A stretch of DNA of 64,000 nucleotides from Metellina segmentata (GCA_947359465.1 OX375883.1:14696088-14760087); one strand, 5' to 3'. Numbered from the stretch's first letter, positions 1 through 14,055 are shown. A program made the numbers and translations. The notes: generated by a model not told the origin, from the sequence alone.

Positions 1-427
1 ACTCAAAATCAGTGAATTTGAAATTTTTTTTTTTATTATTAAGATACAGATATAACTCAAAATAGTTTAAATTTTTGTATTTTATCTCAAAACTAACAGT
101 CATAAAGAATTGTTTTTAGTTAAAGAATTGCTGCTCTAAGCCAATAATGTATTGATAGAATAAAAACAACAGTAATTGATGCTTTTGAATACATTTATAT
201 AAAATTTTGATTAATTTTGGGACCAATATTTACAGTAGCACGAATTATTTACTGTCCCTTTCATGTTTGGATTAAAATACAACACAACCAAGATACTTTT
301 CTTGTAGTTCAGGTCTGATTGTTTTCACTTAACTCTATCGATGTTCAGTTGCTTTGTGACTTAAATGGTAAACAAATTATTCTTATTCCTTGCATAGAAT
401 TAACAGTTGTATTTTATATCCCTGTAG

Positions 428-3400
428 CTTCACTTTGTGCACTGGAACAAAGAATTGTTTGCAAGTTGTGCTGAGGCAGTTCCAGCCTCAAATGGCCTTA
501 CTGTCATTGGAGTGTTTTTGGAGGTAAGAATCGATATATACAGAATATCGATCCCATCCAAGCATCAACAATGAAAAAATTTGTATTTATCATTTTCTAC
601 ACTGTCAAAATGGAATATAAACCTTAATTTTGACTTCACAAAGCTTCAGAAAACAGCTTCAAGCCTTTTATAGTGAAATTGTTTACCTACTATCATCTTG
701 AGCAACTTCTCATTTGCAATCATGTACTAACAGGTGTACCCAGGACTTATTTATAAATTATAAACTCGTACCTAGCATTGTCTAGCTATGTTTCTGTATG
801 GCATATGTATGTCCAATTCTTTTATGTGAGTCAGTATATAAGGATAACAGAAAAGACTACTAAATTATCGCTAGGAGGAGACTATTTTGACTATTATTTT
901 CAACTTTTCAGGCTACTAAAACAACTATTTTACATGATAGTTATGATGGCAACCCTGGGTCATGATCTAGTCAGTTTTCTTCTAATGTCGCAATATCTTG
1001 TCCAGCAAGATCTGATAATTTTTTATTCTAATGATGACCTGCCTCATTGAGACGTAGAGCTACCTCAATTCAAAATTGCTAAAAGATAAATTATATATCA
1101 ATCTTTATTTTGTCTTATGTCTGGCACTGCTTGGCTTGATGAGCTTGGCCACCAGCCAAGCTCATCAAGACAAACTCCAGGAGGGTTAATGGTTTTATTT
1201 ATCGTCAAACCAAAAAGGAGAGGAAAAGCTGATTAATTAAAACACTTTTTTTCAGGAGGGTGAAAAGAATGAGGAGATTGAGAAAATTTGTGCAGCAATC
1301 TCTGAAATTCCTGCCAGAGATCAAAGAGTAGATTTGCAAGGTGATGTGAATCCAGTAGGCATGTTCCCTGGTATGTTGCTGCATTGTAAATTGATGCAAT
1401 CCTTTGTATAACCAATCTGAATTTTGGCATGTCAACTTCTGGTTTGAATCCTTGCTATTTAAAAAATGTATTTTAAGCTGGATCCAGTTTCTTATTGCTT
1501 TTTATTTTCAAACTGGTGAAGAATTTCAGTAGAGTAATTTGGCAAGCTCTTGTAGCAGGTTTAGCTATATTATGCTTTGCCATAGCTCAAATAAGCATAT
1601 TTTAAACTAAACGTCAAAACTGACGAACCTATTCTGTAGCAGACGATTTTTAATAGTTTATATCCATTATTGCCATTCGACAATCAATTATTAACGTCCC
1701 TTTCCATGATGTGTAAGTTAGTGAAATATATATGTGACTTGGTGCAAGAAGTACCAATGTCAAATTTTGGCAAAAATAAGTTATAACTTTTTTTTAGCAT
1801 CTGACTTTTTCATGCAAATGCCAAATTCCTATTCAAAGTAGTAACTAAGATATTGATACTTATTCGTCCCAATGTCACAATTGAACGTCAATATTTTCCC
1901 AAGAAAAACCATAGATGATATACATTTGCTAATCTGAAGCAATATTTGATATTAAAGTACCAACATGAACTCCCTCCATTCCTCTGCCTTCAAAAGAGTC
2001 AGATTTAAAATTTTATCCTCATTTCTAAGCCAAATAAGTAAGCCATTTTATCAGAATTTACCAAATGGGAAAGAGACTGATGGCATTAAACCTAATGAAA
2101 GAGAAGATAAATAAAATTTTAAAATTTTTTCTGTAATGTTAATAATATTTAATGGTAAAAAAAACCATAAATCCTTAAATTATACTTAATAGTTATTAAA
2201 TAATAAGAATATTTTGTGATTTTTGTAAAAATAAGAAAATAAAAAAATGGTGTCTTTCTTTGCCAATGTCTAAAAAAAAGTTAATGATTCTGCTGCCAGA
2301 AGAATGTTTCCTCAACAAACGCTGGAATACGATTATGCGAATTAGTGCATTTTACTCGGTAAACAGTGACAAACTTGCCCATGGAGGCGACATTTGGAGC
2401 TAATTTTTTATTTAGAAATCGAAATCCCATGTTTCATTGTGTACGCCTACCAAATTTTGTTATGTTTCGTCCAGTACATTACTCGCTAGAGGGCTCTGAA
2501 CACCTCACGTTAATTTATGATCACCCGGTATATTGTTAACTTAATGATTTATACAATTATTGATTCAGTCTCTAATCTTCCCAAATTTTTGGTGACAAAA
2601 CATGGTACTAGAAATGGAACTGCAAGCTGTTACAATGGAAGAATTATGTGGAACTAACGGCCATATTCACAAGTCTCGAGTTAACTCGAGTATCAGTTGA
2701 TCCGCGAGTAAGAGTTAACTTGAGGATTAGCAAGAACGGTATTCTCAAACAGCGTGTTAAGTGATCCGGGGATTAAAATGAGACGCTCGCTGTGATTGGC
2801 TACTTCACGATCACGTGGTATTGTTTACATTGGTTACGACGCCCGAATCTGCATTCATACTGATCAAGCACGTACTTCGCCGTACAATTGCTTTCAGATT
2901 GTGAATAAATAGGACTCGCACAGCATTTTAATATGGGTTTGGGAAAAGCAATGCAAAGGTATTTAATTTCAAATTGGATTTTTATGGAAACCTAAATTTT
3001 GCAAGAAAGAATTGTACACAATGTCTTGACAGATGTATGAAATCCAATTATCTTTGTACTTGTCAGTATGGTGTATGTTGGTGGTGTGAAAAGTGACTTG
3101 CATTATCAAATTTTTTTTTCATTCGTAATAAATCAACAGAATAATTTTTATTCTACGACGAATTTGTATCTGCCATGGTCGTTTTCTACCGTTCGCTCTT
3201 TCCAGCTTATAGGACAGAGGTGGCGCCATCTATGTTTCCGCCAAGCTGCTTGGTTAAGATTACGCAGCTACCTTTATTTCCATTTTTCTTTTGAATTTCA
3301 ATAAAAATATGTTTAAATTTTTCCATTTAATCAATATTATGATGAGGAGATGAGCTGCTATGCAGCAGGTGCTTCGTAATGACAGATCCAGTTCAGTCGT

Positions 3401-6168
3401 CGCAGGAATTCTGTAATTGAGAATAGAATGAAATGTGTCATCCATTTTGTTTTTCCAAAAAGATGGTACTGCGCATGCTTTAAATGTAACTCGCGAGTTA
3501 ACTCGCCGATTTCGGAGGATCCAAATGTAACACCGAACCGGCAGTTTAAACCCCGGATCAGGACTTGTGAATACGGTTTTTTACAGTCACAGCAATGTTA
3601 GACGTGGGAAGGTGTTTTTCTGGTAGTGTGGAAGAGCAGCTCTTCTGCTACTTTCTGACTTGCATTGTATGGTATTAATGCCTGTAATGCCTTGTTTGGC
3701 ACCTGAGGTAATTTTTTTAAAGAAGGTGGTAGGTATTTTAGTTAACGCGTCACACTGGAGCACCACAACAGGATATTGGTGATGGTCCTAGATCAGTCCC
3801 AAAGGGAAAGATAGTAGAACAGGACCACATCAGATGACAATGTCACACCTGAGCTGGCACCCCACTCTTAAAACTTCCACACCTTGCAAAGGTGAGAGCA
3901 TTTGAGGCCACGACATATTTAACATTTTAATGACTTAATCGGTTACTCTTCCAATCGGGTAACAATGGCCACTAGTGGGAATGTGCAATAAAAATTCAGC
4001 TATTGGTTTAATTTTGAGATCGGATTAGTTGACATCATTCTGGACAAAAAGGAACATTTACGACTGAATGTAACATGGAATTCTCTAATATGAACTGTCC
4101 CGCGGCTTCATAGGAGCAGAGTCGTTCTGCCTCCGTTCATGTTCCTGCGTTCCACGATCCTCTCTTTTCCTCGAGAGAAGACCCCACACACCTTCCGAAA
4201 CAGCTACAGTTCAAAGACAAGGGGGATACCCCATCCGGTCATAAATTCAAGGACCACCATGAAAGCTGTGGTCAGAGAGACCCCCTACGACGCTACAGTA
4301 CCCAATTAAACATTTAAGTTTCAAATTGTGATAAGTGCTTAATGTTCACCTGCTCAACAAAAATATTTAAAATATAATAAAAATGCAAAAGATGCCCATA
4401 TAGGGAAAATAAATATTTTTTAAATGCTTAAAATTGAGGTACTAGTGCTCTGGTATTTGTGTTTTTCATTTTTATTCCTACATTTATCTATTTATTATAT
4501 TTTAAATGCATTAATTTTACTTTGTCTTCCTAACCTAGCTGACCATGGCTATTGGACTTACAGTGGTTCGTTGACTACCCCTCCGTGTTACGAGAGTGTT
4601 ACTTGGATCGTGTTCAAAAACCCTATCACTGTTTCTCAGGAACAAGTAAGAATTTAAATAGTCTTTTGCCAAATACACATGTCCAAAAATTCAGGGGGCC
4701 TTTATGGCTCAGGTTCAGTAGTTATGTCCACTGTGATAGCAACCTTAAAGTTGTAGGCAGCACAGGTTTGAGTCCTGTCAAGTTCATTCCTCTCTCGGTG
4801 TAGTTCTCTCTTTTCTGTGTCAGTAAAACTTTCATTGGGTGTGTGGGTTAGCCAAATATGGGACCTGCATCACTTGAGGCAATGGGAGATTTAACATGCG
4901 CCAGTCCCCCTTTGTACTCGATGGTCTTTAGTTGGATTGCAACTTGCAACCCTCTTGTCACCAATACGTTACTCTGCCAACCGGGCTACTCTGTCCCTTT
5001 TTTAATGGAGCGTGTGAAGTAAGTTTGTACAGCTGCAGTCTACCTCTATAGCGGTGGCAACGACATTGGCGATTTTTTTTGGCTAACTTCTAGTAGCGAG
5101 TAATGGTAGGTTAAGGTAACCCATCTGTGTTTACGGTTACTGCGGTTTTCATGGCAACCTCGGCAAAAGGAAAGTTTAAATGTTTGTTTTGATTATTCAA
5201 TAAAGTTATTTCAAAAACCGTTAAAGTCGTTTGATTTCATTGGTTTGTTTCAAATTTTTTCTTTGTTATGATTGTTTCCATTTGTTATTTTAATTTTTAA
5301 ATATTTGTTGATTGCATTGGTCCTTTAAATTTTTTTTTTATTTCATTGGTTCATTTAATGGCTTTTTGTCAGTTGTGGAATTTTCTTTTATTATAATTTT
5401 TTCACGGTACATTTCTACGTATCAGGTTGTATTATTACTTGCATTCCGTTAAAACTAATTACTTTCTTTTGTAAAAAAAATTTCAGTTTAAGCTTATTTC
5501 TTTTTGTGAAAGTTTTTACAAAATATGTTTTTTAAAACGTTCACAAATGTGTTTTGTAGTAAAAGTAGTAATTTATTGGTGTAAAAAGAACTTTCTTTTG
5601 TAAAAAATTTCAGTTAAGCTTATTAATTTTTGTAAACATTTTGAAAAAATATATATTTCAAAACGTTTTCGAATGTGTTTTGAAGTTTTCATTTTCCATT
5701 GGAAAATGCAAAAGATTTTCGAAATAATTCTTTCCTTGGCGAATTTACAAGTGCTAAAAAAAAATTGGCCCGATGCCACCGCTAATAAACGTAGACTGCA
5801 GCTGTACCCGTAATATGAGTTAATTCAGATGCAGGTTAATTAACTAATCTATTGGTGCTTAATGCATTACAATCTATGAATGTAGTTTTAAAAAGGAATT
5901 TGTAGCCTTAAAAAAAAGGTCAACATTTTCTCTTGCTTGATGTGCACCCTCATACCTGGTACCAAACAAGTTCATACAGTGTTTCAAATTTAATGTATGA
6001 TAAAAAATTATCATACCATCACTGAACCTGGTTTTGTTCCAGCTCAATGTCTTCCGCCAAATGAAGAAGCCCTGTGATCATGAAGATTTGGAAAGCGCCA
6101 GCTGCGTTGAGCACAACTATCGCCCACCGCAATCCCTCAACGAACGAGAGATCTGCGAATGCGCTTGA
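428..6168 (+). CDS. alpha-carbonic anhydrase, 3' part (four last exons)
   Basis: This is a zinc metalloenzyme of the alpha class, which interconverts CO2 and bicarbonate. I read four exons with GT/AG borders and consistent phases: 428-523, 1256-1370, 4539-4645 and 6043-6168, the last ending in TGA. The first visible exon reads LHFVHWN; its first His matches the third zinc ligand of the family (His119 in human CA2), with the usual HW pair after it. The third reads [13 protein letters not shown] followed by VTWIV, which holds the active-site threonines and tryptophan. The last reads NYRPPQSLN and then stops, so there is no C-terminal anchor and the enzyme is probably cytosolic. The start, the other two zinc histidines and the promoter lie upstream of the window. 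Introns 2 and 3 hold MITE-like elements and SINEs. Family assignment is firm; the isoform is not known. Confidence 0.93.
2659..3576. mobile_element. MITE-like non-autonomous DNA transposon in carbonic anhydrase intron 2
   Basis: The two ends are inverted copies: GGCCATATTCACAAGTC on the left and the complement of CCGTATTCACAAGTCC on the right, about 920 bases apart. Just inside both ends are motifs built on GAGTTAACTCG. The interior has no transposase reading frame. The target duplication is not clear, so I leave the superfamily open; short-TIR elements with this kind of end occur among PIF/Harbinger-type MITEs. Confidence 0.6.
3737..3935 (-). mobile_element. degenerate tRNA-derived SINE copy in intron 2
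   Basis: On the minus strand this matches the body of the SINE seen intact at 14839-15166, including the CCTGAGCTGGCACCCCACTC block and the GTTAACG tail region. It is far more diverged than the copies at 13-17 kb, so it is an older insertion. Confidence 0.6.
4697..5000 (+). mobile_element. second tRNA-derived SINE family, copy in intron 3
   Basis: The head has a tRNA-like layout: GGCTCAGGTTCAGTAG resembles an A box, and GGTTTGAGTCC, about 50 bases on, resembles a B box. The body differs from the main SINE family here. A related fragment lies at 8066-8205, which shows it is repeated. Confidence 0.5.
5027..5807. mobile_element. MITE-like element with inverted ends in carbonic anhydrase intron 3
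   Basis: The left end GTACAGCTGCAGTCTAC is repeated exactly, inverted, at the right end, and both are followed inward by AGCGGTGGCA after a short diverged gap. The interior is very AT-rich and has no coding frame. It includes a tandem duplication of about 125 bases (near 5462-5565 and 5592-5685) built around TTTCAGTT(T)AAGCTTATT. I could not define a target duplication. Confidence 0.6.
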
Positions 6169-6524
6169 GTCTCCACGTTGTAGCACTTAGGTAGACAATG
6201 TACTGATCTCATTTGCAGTTGGTTACGATGTGTCTGTGCACGTCCTAATTGAGTATCCAGATATTTCTAGAAACATATATTTTATATAATCCTCTACACA
6301 GAGGTAAATACATAGAGTCAAACATCTGAGAGATCTATCTATATTGGGGCTTTAATATCACTTATTGGGAACTGCTGTTTTGTATGGGGGTTCACAAGTT
6401 CAAATATTAGTTTACATTTTTAGTTTATGTTTATCCACATATTTGTAACTGATTTTTCGAAAAGCATTTACATTTTCCTTTATTAATCCTCGTAACTCTA
6501 GCGAAAAAATTGTATAGAGAAGGC

Positions 6525-6530
6525 AATAAA
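6525..6530 (+). promoter_or_regulatory. candidate polyadenylation signal of the carbonic anhydrase gene
   Basis: A canonical AATAAA lies about 360 bases after the carbonic anhydrase stop codon in AT-rich sequence. It is the first one I noted downstream; transcript data would be needed to confirm use. Confidence 0.4.
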
Positions 6531-9500
6531 AATTTCCATGGAATGTGCTCTAGAATTTGTCTATTTTTCAATAAGCTCCAAAATAACCTAGAATTCTATA
6601 GCTCATTGCTTTTTTTTTCCCAACTTTATTTTTCTGGAAAACTTCTCTAGAAATTTATGGAAGAATAAAATATTTTCGTAAGGGAATATGTCACACCAAT
6701 TTTTTTAACAGTGAATTTCACCGACTACTTTTGCTCTTGTGGGTTTGGCACATCATGTCCAATTTTGGACCTTTCACCATAAAATTTCAGCTAACCAATC
6801 ACCGATTGCTTTGGCTAGTGTCGATTGAGATTTATCCAATGAGAATGCTTAGTCATAAAATGCTTTTGTACATGTATAAAGATTCAATTTTTATGTCAAG
6901 ACAACAGAGTTGACAGAACTGAGTGTATGATTTCATATTAAGAAAATTTGAAAAGCAATCTGCTTCTTCAAAGTTGTTCATAATGTGCATCTCGATTTTA
7001 GACTCTTCTAGAAAAGGGCATCATAGAATGAAAGAATTACAATACGACCTCATTCATCTCATTGCATACAAACTAATTTCTCAAATTCTGCAGCATACTA
7101 AAAATGTATTACATTTTTTGCCAATCTGACGAAAATGGTATAATTTTGATTGATTTACAAAAAATAAGGGTTGTGCAAATCTCTTAAAATGATCCAAAAT
7201 GGTTTTTTAAAATATCTCTGTGAAACTGATACTCTGAAAAAAATTCTTAAAGATATGGATATTGAAATTATTTGCAAACATGCTTGTCGAAAGTAAACGG
7301 TTTGAAATTAAATGAATCTCACACAATTTAAACCACTTCATGTGTAAAGCATATAAGTTGAAAATCGCTGCTTTACATGAATTAACTTGGATAAATGTGT
7401 AAAACGTTTATTAATAATAGGTTTCTCAGATAAGGGTTTGACTATATGTATAAAGTAGAACCCAATTTTTGTAAACACGAGACCAATGGAAAGCCATATA
7501 GAGCCGAAGCCATGGCTCATCTAACAAGCAACGAAAATCAGTGTGTTTGTATGTGTATGTTCAAGAGCTATTTTATTTTCTCTATTGTTTCAGATTTTTT
7601 ATGGAATCTCACATGTTATTCTTCTGGTTCCTAAACTTAATACTATTAATTTGCTGGTGCTTTTCATGAATATATTGTCAGCTTTAAAAGGATCATTTAA
7701 AGTAGATCTAAGGATCCGAAGAAAGTTCCAGAAAAATGCCTACGTCCACATAATCAATATGTTACTGTCTTAAATCCTAGAAATAAGGAACTGTTTTACT
7801 TATCTTGTTTTATGTTGAATGGAATAAATCTACTCTCATTAGAACAAAGTACCATTTGGAAAAAAAATTTGCTTTATTTACAACCAAAATTAATTGCATA
7901 AGTACTCTTATCGTTGAAAATGGTTTAAAAGTACTGGCATATTAATTTTTACAAGATTAGACTATCATGCTTGCCAACTACAGAATATCTAGTTTCTACA
8001 GTTGCTAACAACTACCGAATATCAGATAGCATACCCAAAATACTAATCATTTTGATCTTGTGATATAAAAAGGTCACCCACTGTGCCAGCAAGTTCTCCC
8101 TGGGTGTATTTCTCTCTTGCATCTGTAAAATTATCCTTTTGTGCACTTGTTCATTTACTTGGCACTGCTTTACCAAATATGGCCCCTTTAGGTATGCCAT
8201 AAAACACTAAACCAATTCTGCTAGGAAAACCAAACCACCCAATTTTTAAAAAAAATTGGATTAGAGGCAGCTGAAAAAAAATTCTAACCTTTTAAGTTCG
8301 ATTTATTTTCTACCTCATTTGTTAATTTAAATCAAAATATAAATTTAAATTATGTTAGACTCTGGTTCCTATTTCTACACTCTGGTTCCTTTCTGGACTT
8401 TGCACCGTAAAATTTCATTCCATTCCTATTTCAGCCATTTTGTTTTATCCATGATTTTTGTTTCTTGGTGTAATTTGGAATGGCTTTAAATCTCATTAAG
8501 ATCTCACCTATTATCGATTGCACAAAGTTATGCCATGTCACAGGTCTCTGACATCACGACTACATGACCAGATAAGTTGGCAAGTGAGCTGTAGTGTAAT
8601 TTTGGATTTGTGCCAACATTCCATTCTGATTTCTTTATTTGAATACGAACAAATGGAACTAGTCATTTCCCATTTCATAGAAGCTGGCAATTTGTGAGAG
8701 CCATTAAAATTCCTCGCAGTATTCTGTATTTTTGTACCAGCATGTTAGTTATTTACATTATTGTTACATTCTATTTTACCCAGAAAATATTTTATCACTT
8801 GTAGAATTTTAACTCCAATGTAGTCACTTCTACTCATTAGATGATTTGAAATGAATTATTTGTTAAATGTTAGGATTTAAAAATTTTATCAGAATTTTAT
8901 GAAGGATGCCAAATTTTATATAGAAAATTCTTCAAAAACTCTATTTTTTCAAAAATGGCGAATTGCAGAAACAATGTTATAGATTTAAAGGATTGATCTA
9001 TGATTATGTATAAAATACTGTTTTAAAGCATACACTATGAACCAATCCATGACATTAAAAAAATTATTTTCTACTATTTGTTATTAATGGATATATAATC
9101 TGAACATATCGTGTCAATGTTACTCATATTGTTTTTCCTTTCAACTGTTTGCTAACATGTTGCCATTGTAGAAGAAATATTTGTTATCGACTGTTGTTGA
9201 CTTTATTTTAATAGTCTATTTCATGTATAAATTGTGAAATGTGTATGAATTGAGAAATATGTGTTCAATATTTTAATACATAAAGTGCAAACTTTATAAA
9301 ATTCCTTTATTGTATTTAAAATGTTTACATTTAAAACTAATATACGCATTACATGTTTGTGAAGCAACTTCTACACTAATCAACAGCATACATTTTCATC
9401 TGTTCAGAGCACTACACTGTTTCGAGGTTTGGGTTTGAAAGTTTGTTTTAATTTAACTGTGGAAATGCAACTAAACTTAATTTTTTCTAACGATGGGTCA

Positions 9501-12500
9501 TACAGTTTCACTATATTTCTGCACGACTGAAAATCACTCTTTAACTTTATAAAAAGTTGTATCCAATGAAATATATATTCGATACCTAAATTTTTTTCTG
9601 TAATTTAGAAAAAAGGTTACTTGAAAGATACTAATATTTATGTGAGATACCACCAATTAAGATTTGATTAGTGTTGTCAACCTTTTTTAGCAATCCTCTA
9701 ATTGTGAAATTTCAAAGCCGTATAGTTTTGAGACATTAGTCAATTATTTGTCTTGGGAGCATAATAATAAGTTAACTTAAAATTAATGTTTTTTATGATG
9801 GGTCTATGAGACCTAACCTAAAACTCCTAAAGTTCTTCACCTTGCAGATTAATCTATTGCAATCATTGTGAAATTTAGCTTTTAAAACATCTTGAATGAC
9901 CCTAATATTCTTTTACTTAAATGTGAACCCTAGAGAAATATAAGAATTTATTGAAAATATGTCTTCCATATATATATTGACATACTCTTACTATCAATGG
10001 TTGCTTCACAATATTTGTTTTCCACAGTATATTGCTTTTACTAAACAATTAACATGTGTTTTTTCTCTTACTAGTGTCAATCTATGCAATATGTTGGTGC
10101 TAATTGTGACTTGTTTGTGTATGTTGAGTATGCGAAAATTAATGTACATAGCTGCGTTGAATGTGTTTCTGAAAGCGATTCAAAATGTACCTGCATTTAA
10201 CTGCACTGTCTTCCGCTAGAGCAGACGAATTCCGTTTGAAAACTTTTTTGTAAAACACTAAAAAGTATTTTTTGTAACCCAGCTTTGATAATCATTTCTT
10301 CAAAATCAAGGTGTATTTTCTCTTTTAAGAAATTGAACATGTTTTAAAAATCTGCTTTGTGTGAAATAGTTGGTGTGGCGAAATTAGCCACCATTACAAA
10401 AATTAACTTACGATGCAATAGTATATATAACAGTGTAACCCAACTGTATCCATGGAGTACTTTGTGGTAGAGAAAAGTTACACTCGTTTCACACCAGATT
10501 GACAAAGTTGTAAATTTAGGGATATTTTCACTCCCATGTCGAGATTTTAAAGGCATTGGACTTTGCATCTTTTTATCCCTTAAAGAAATAACAATGTTGT
10601 GTTTCAACATCCAATACAAGTAAAAGTAGGCTTTTAATTTATAAAAGATAGTGATACACATTTGAAATTGTAATTGCATTAAAATATTTATGAATCAGGA
10701 AATGTGATAAAGTACGTCAATTTCATAAAATATTTTAATAGAAAATATCTGAAATTTAATAAATAAGATGTACTTCAAAATTCCTTGGTACATTTTACAG
10801 TTTACTCGAAAACCCAGCATGACATATTAACAAAATGTCTTAAGATTCCATGTTGAAGAGGTTATAAGTCTGTTCTTTCTCTGAATGTTATATTTTTTAA
10901 GGTATATCTAATCAATCAGCATAATTGTACTTGTTACAGAATTCAACATCAGCACAGGCTAAATACAGGCTTGATGCACTATATGCTACGATAAATGCAC
11001 AAACTTTCTTAACTGTTGAAAAACCTCTCGAAGCTACCAAGTTTTGAAAACTTATTTCTGCTCTGAGAGAATTTTTCTATCGAACTAAATTTAGGTGGCA
11101 GCAGTGTTTTTGTGGCAGAACGTGCATGCTTCCTGTACGTATTCCGGAGGTGACGTCATGACTTGTTTATCAAACGGGATTTCAGTATGTTGCTAATAAA
11201 AATCCCCAACAATGAATTCCAAAGTGAGAAATAATACTGTAGTCAACGGCATTTAGATTAAACGCCAAACTTTGCCAAAACGACGATACATGACATTTAA
11301 GGTAACCCCAATGTGTATGATGCGAAAGCATTTGGGTAACCCGAAGTGAAATCTATTCAATCTGGTTTGCTTACTCTGAAAATCTTTCTAATCGTTTCTA
11401 AATTTAAAAAATAAGTCAAGGATATCTAAGACGATCTGAATATTATTTCAGTTCTGTATCAGAGTTTAAGTATTTCTGGAACTATATTTAAATATTGAAT
11501 TAAGTAATTTTTTTAAAGAATTTCTCATAAGATCTGAAGTGAAAAGAATGTTGGTCATTATAAATTAATTCTGTCATTAGAGGTAATCATTTATGCATAC
11601 AAATGTTACACTTAATAAAACACTAGTACAAACACTTGGTAAATAAAATAGTGCAACTTGCTCACACTAATAGAGAGGTAACTTTATCGCTATTGATGAA
11701 TTTAAGGAATTATGATAAATTAGAAAAAGTGTGTGTAGGTTCTATGAAATATTCAGAATATTATACAAACGTGTATTGTGCCATTTATAGGTAAGCATAA
11801 GTGTATCAAAAATGGTTAGTATAAAAGTTATTTAGATTGTTTATTTTAAATCTAAAAGAGTTTCGGTTTTAAGTTTCTTTATTGTTTAAAATTTATTTAA
11901 TAAGTATTGACATATTCTTTAAAATTAAAGTTAAACAAATAAAATCTTTTTAGGATGTGTAGGAAAATAGTCTTTGGTCTATATATCAAAGTTGAGTCAG
12001 AACATTTGTAAAATTAAGTTTGTTCTTAATTTGTTTGGATATACTTAAATAAAATAGAGTATTTTAGAACTAATTTAGGTTGTCTGCATTTTTGAAAATT
12101 TTTGGCTTTTCCTGAACATTTAAAAAGTAATTTTATTATTTTAATCAATTTTTTGGACTTAATCACAAACAAATTATTTATTTCCTGGAACAGAACTGCG
12201 CAGTCTTTAATCATCTAAACTTCCAATTACGACATTTTGTCACCAGTATTCTAAAACATTTAAAAATTATTTTTTAACTGTGCATCATTCTTTAATTTTT
12301 AAATTAATCCTTAAAGAAATTTCTTATCCAAACAAGAACATTTTTAGAATGGAGGAGAAATAAATAAAATGAAAGTTTATTTAACTAATTGCAATTTTTA
12401 CTGTAATCAAAAATAAAGTTTTTGTTTGTTGTGATGTGTATAGTTTGAGTGTTTATTGGATTGCTTGAATTTTTTAATGGGCATTATGTTCTTACATATA

Positions 12501-12930
12501 TCCTAATTGTTATATTAATGCTTTGTTATTCTATTTTGTTGGGTTCTCTATATCAAAGTATATTGCATTTAGTGTTGTGCCAAAATGGCTAACTTTCAGA
12601 TATTTATCGAAAATTACGTATTTCGTTCTGTATCTCTTAAGGCAATAAAAGACTAATTTTTATCAGTATGTTTCCTTTTATTTTGGTCCATAATATACAT
12701 TATTCACTGTTACACCTTTGTTTTTTTTTTTTTTCAAAAATATTTTCACCCAATTAGAAAACATTGTAGAATACACTTGAATTTTGTTTGTGTGGTCAGA
12801 ATTAATGGGTTAAATTTTTTTTGGAAAGTTCTTTTTTTAATGTCTAAAATTTAATTTCGCTGCGTTTATATTTATATTAACTTAAAAATTTCCAACCTTT
12901 TTTTGGATCAATACCCCTTTTCAAATACAA
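6531..12930. other. AT-rich intergenic stretch without recognisable genes
   Basis: Reading frames here are short, rich in Phe, Leu, Ile and Tyr, and match nothing I recognise. Homopolymer A and T runs are common. The only repeat I could place is the fragment at 8066-8205. It may contain diverged transposon relics. Confidence 0.6.
8066..8205 (+). mobile_element. fragment of the second SINE family
   Basis: It matches the body of the element at 4697-5000: CAAGTTC, the TTTCTCTCTT block, the GTAAAA segment and CCAAATATGG...CC occur in the same order with similar spacing. The tRNA-like head is missing. Confidence 0.45.
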
Positions 12931-12959
12931 TTTTTGTTTCGACGCCCTTTGGAAACTTG

Positions 12960-13240
12960 GGGCCTCAGTAGTAGCACGAGTTGGGAGAGTAACGGACTAA
13001 CAACCAAAGGGTTGGAAGTTCGAATCCAACCAAAGACCGTATTATACAGAGGGAGTTGCACTCAAATGTCCTCACGTTGGTGTGGTGTCAGCTCAGGTGT
13101 TGCCCTTGTCATGTTACCGTGGTTTATAATTATCTGGTGTCCTCGGAATCTTTCCCTTGGGTTTGATCCCATACCATCGTCAATAGCCCGTTGTGTTGCT
13201 CTAGTGCGACGTTGATTAAAATACCTTCCTACCAGGATAC
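12960..13240 (+). mobile_element. tRNA-derived SINE with an alternative tRNA-like head
   Basis: From about 13068 the body matches the main SINE (CCTCACGTTGG, CAGCTCAGGTGTTGC, GTCAATAGCCCGTTGTG, GCTCTAGTGCGACGTT). The first 110 bases are a different tRNA-like segment, with AGTTCGAATCC as B box, instead of the GCCGACCAACCGG head of the other copies. This suggests one SINE body joined to more than one tRNA head. Confidence 0.6.
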
Positions 13241-13393
13241 CGCGGAATAATAGGAAGAGTAGGAAACTTTTGGACATTTTTATTAATGTACTAGAGTAAG
13301 ACAACGGGCTATTGACGATGGTCTGGTGGTAACAAACGTCTGCATGTATAGTATTTCCATATTTCAAATCAACAAATTCATTGATATATCCAA

Positions 13394-14055
13394 GCCGACC
13401 AACCGGTCTGGTGGTTAAGGTGTTAGCCTCTAGATCGGAAGGTTCCTGGTCCTGGTCAGTGCATGGATGTTTGTAAGCGTAGGGTGTAGAGGCGGCTGGT
13501 GCACCTCAAATCTGCCGTGGCCGAAATTCCTCACGTTGGGTGGGGTGTGGAATTGGTAATTTGTAATTAACGCCATGCTAGAGCAACACAACGGGCTATT
13601 GACGACGGTCCGGTATCAATCCCCTAAGGGAAAGATCCGAGGACAACACCTCGTAGTTTTGAACCACGGTCAGATCACGAGGCAACACCTGAGCATGCAC
13701 CCCACTAACATAACTTCTACACCAACCCGCCGACCAACCAGTATAGTGGTTAAGGTGTTAGAGCCTCTAGATCGGAAGGTTCCGGGTTCGGGCATGGATG
13801 TTTGTAAACGTATGGTGTAGAGGCGGCTGGTGCACCTTAAATCTGTCGTGACCGAAATTCCTCACGTTGGGTGGGGTGTGGAATTGGTAATTTGTAATTA
13901 ACGCCATGCTAGAGCAACACAACGGGCTATTGACGGCGGTCCGGGATCAATCCCCAAAGTGAAAGATCGAGGACAACACCTCGTAATTTTGAACCATGGT
14001 CAGATGACGAGGCAACACTTGAGCATGCACCCCACTAACATAACTACTACACAAC
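13394..14055 (+). repeat. tandem pair of composite SINE-half units
   Basis: Each unit of about 335 bases (13394-13728 and 13729-14055) joins a plus-strand SINE 5' half (GCCGACCAACC... to the CACGTTGGGTGGGGTGTGG block) to an inverted SINE 3' half starting at AATTGGTAATTTG. Both units share the same artificial junction, so the head-to-head chimera formed once and was then duplicated in tandem. Confidence 0.7.

Noticed and set aside
778..1050. 90-codon ORF in carbonic anhydrase intron 1
   Set aside because: AT-rich intronic sequence, hydrophobic random composition, no family match, and it lies between clear exons of one gene.
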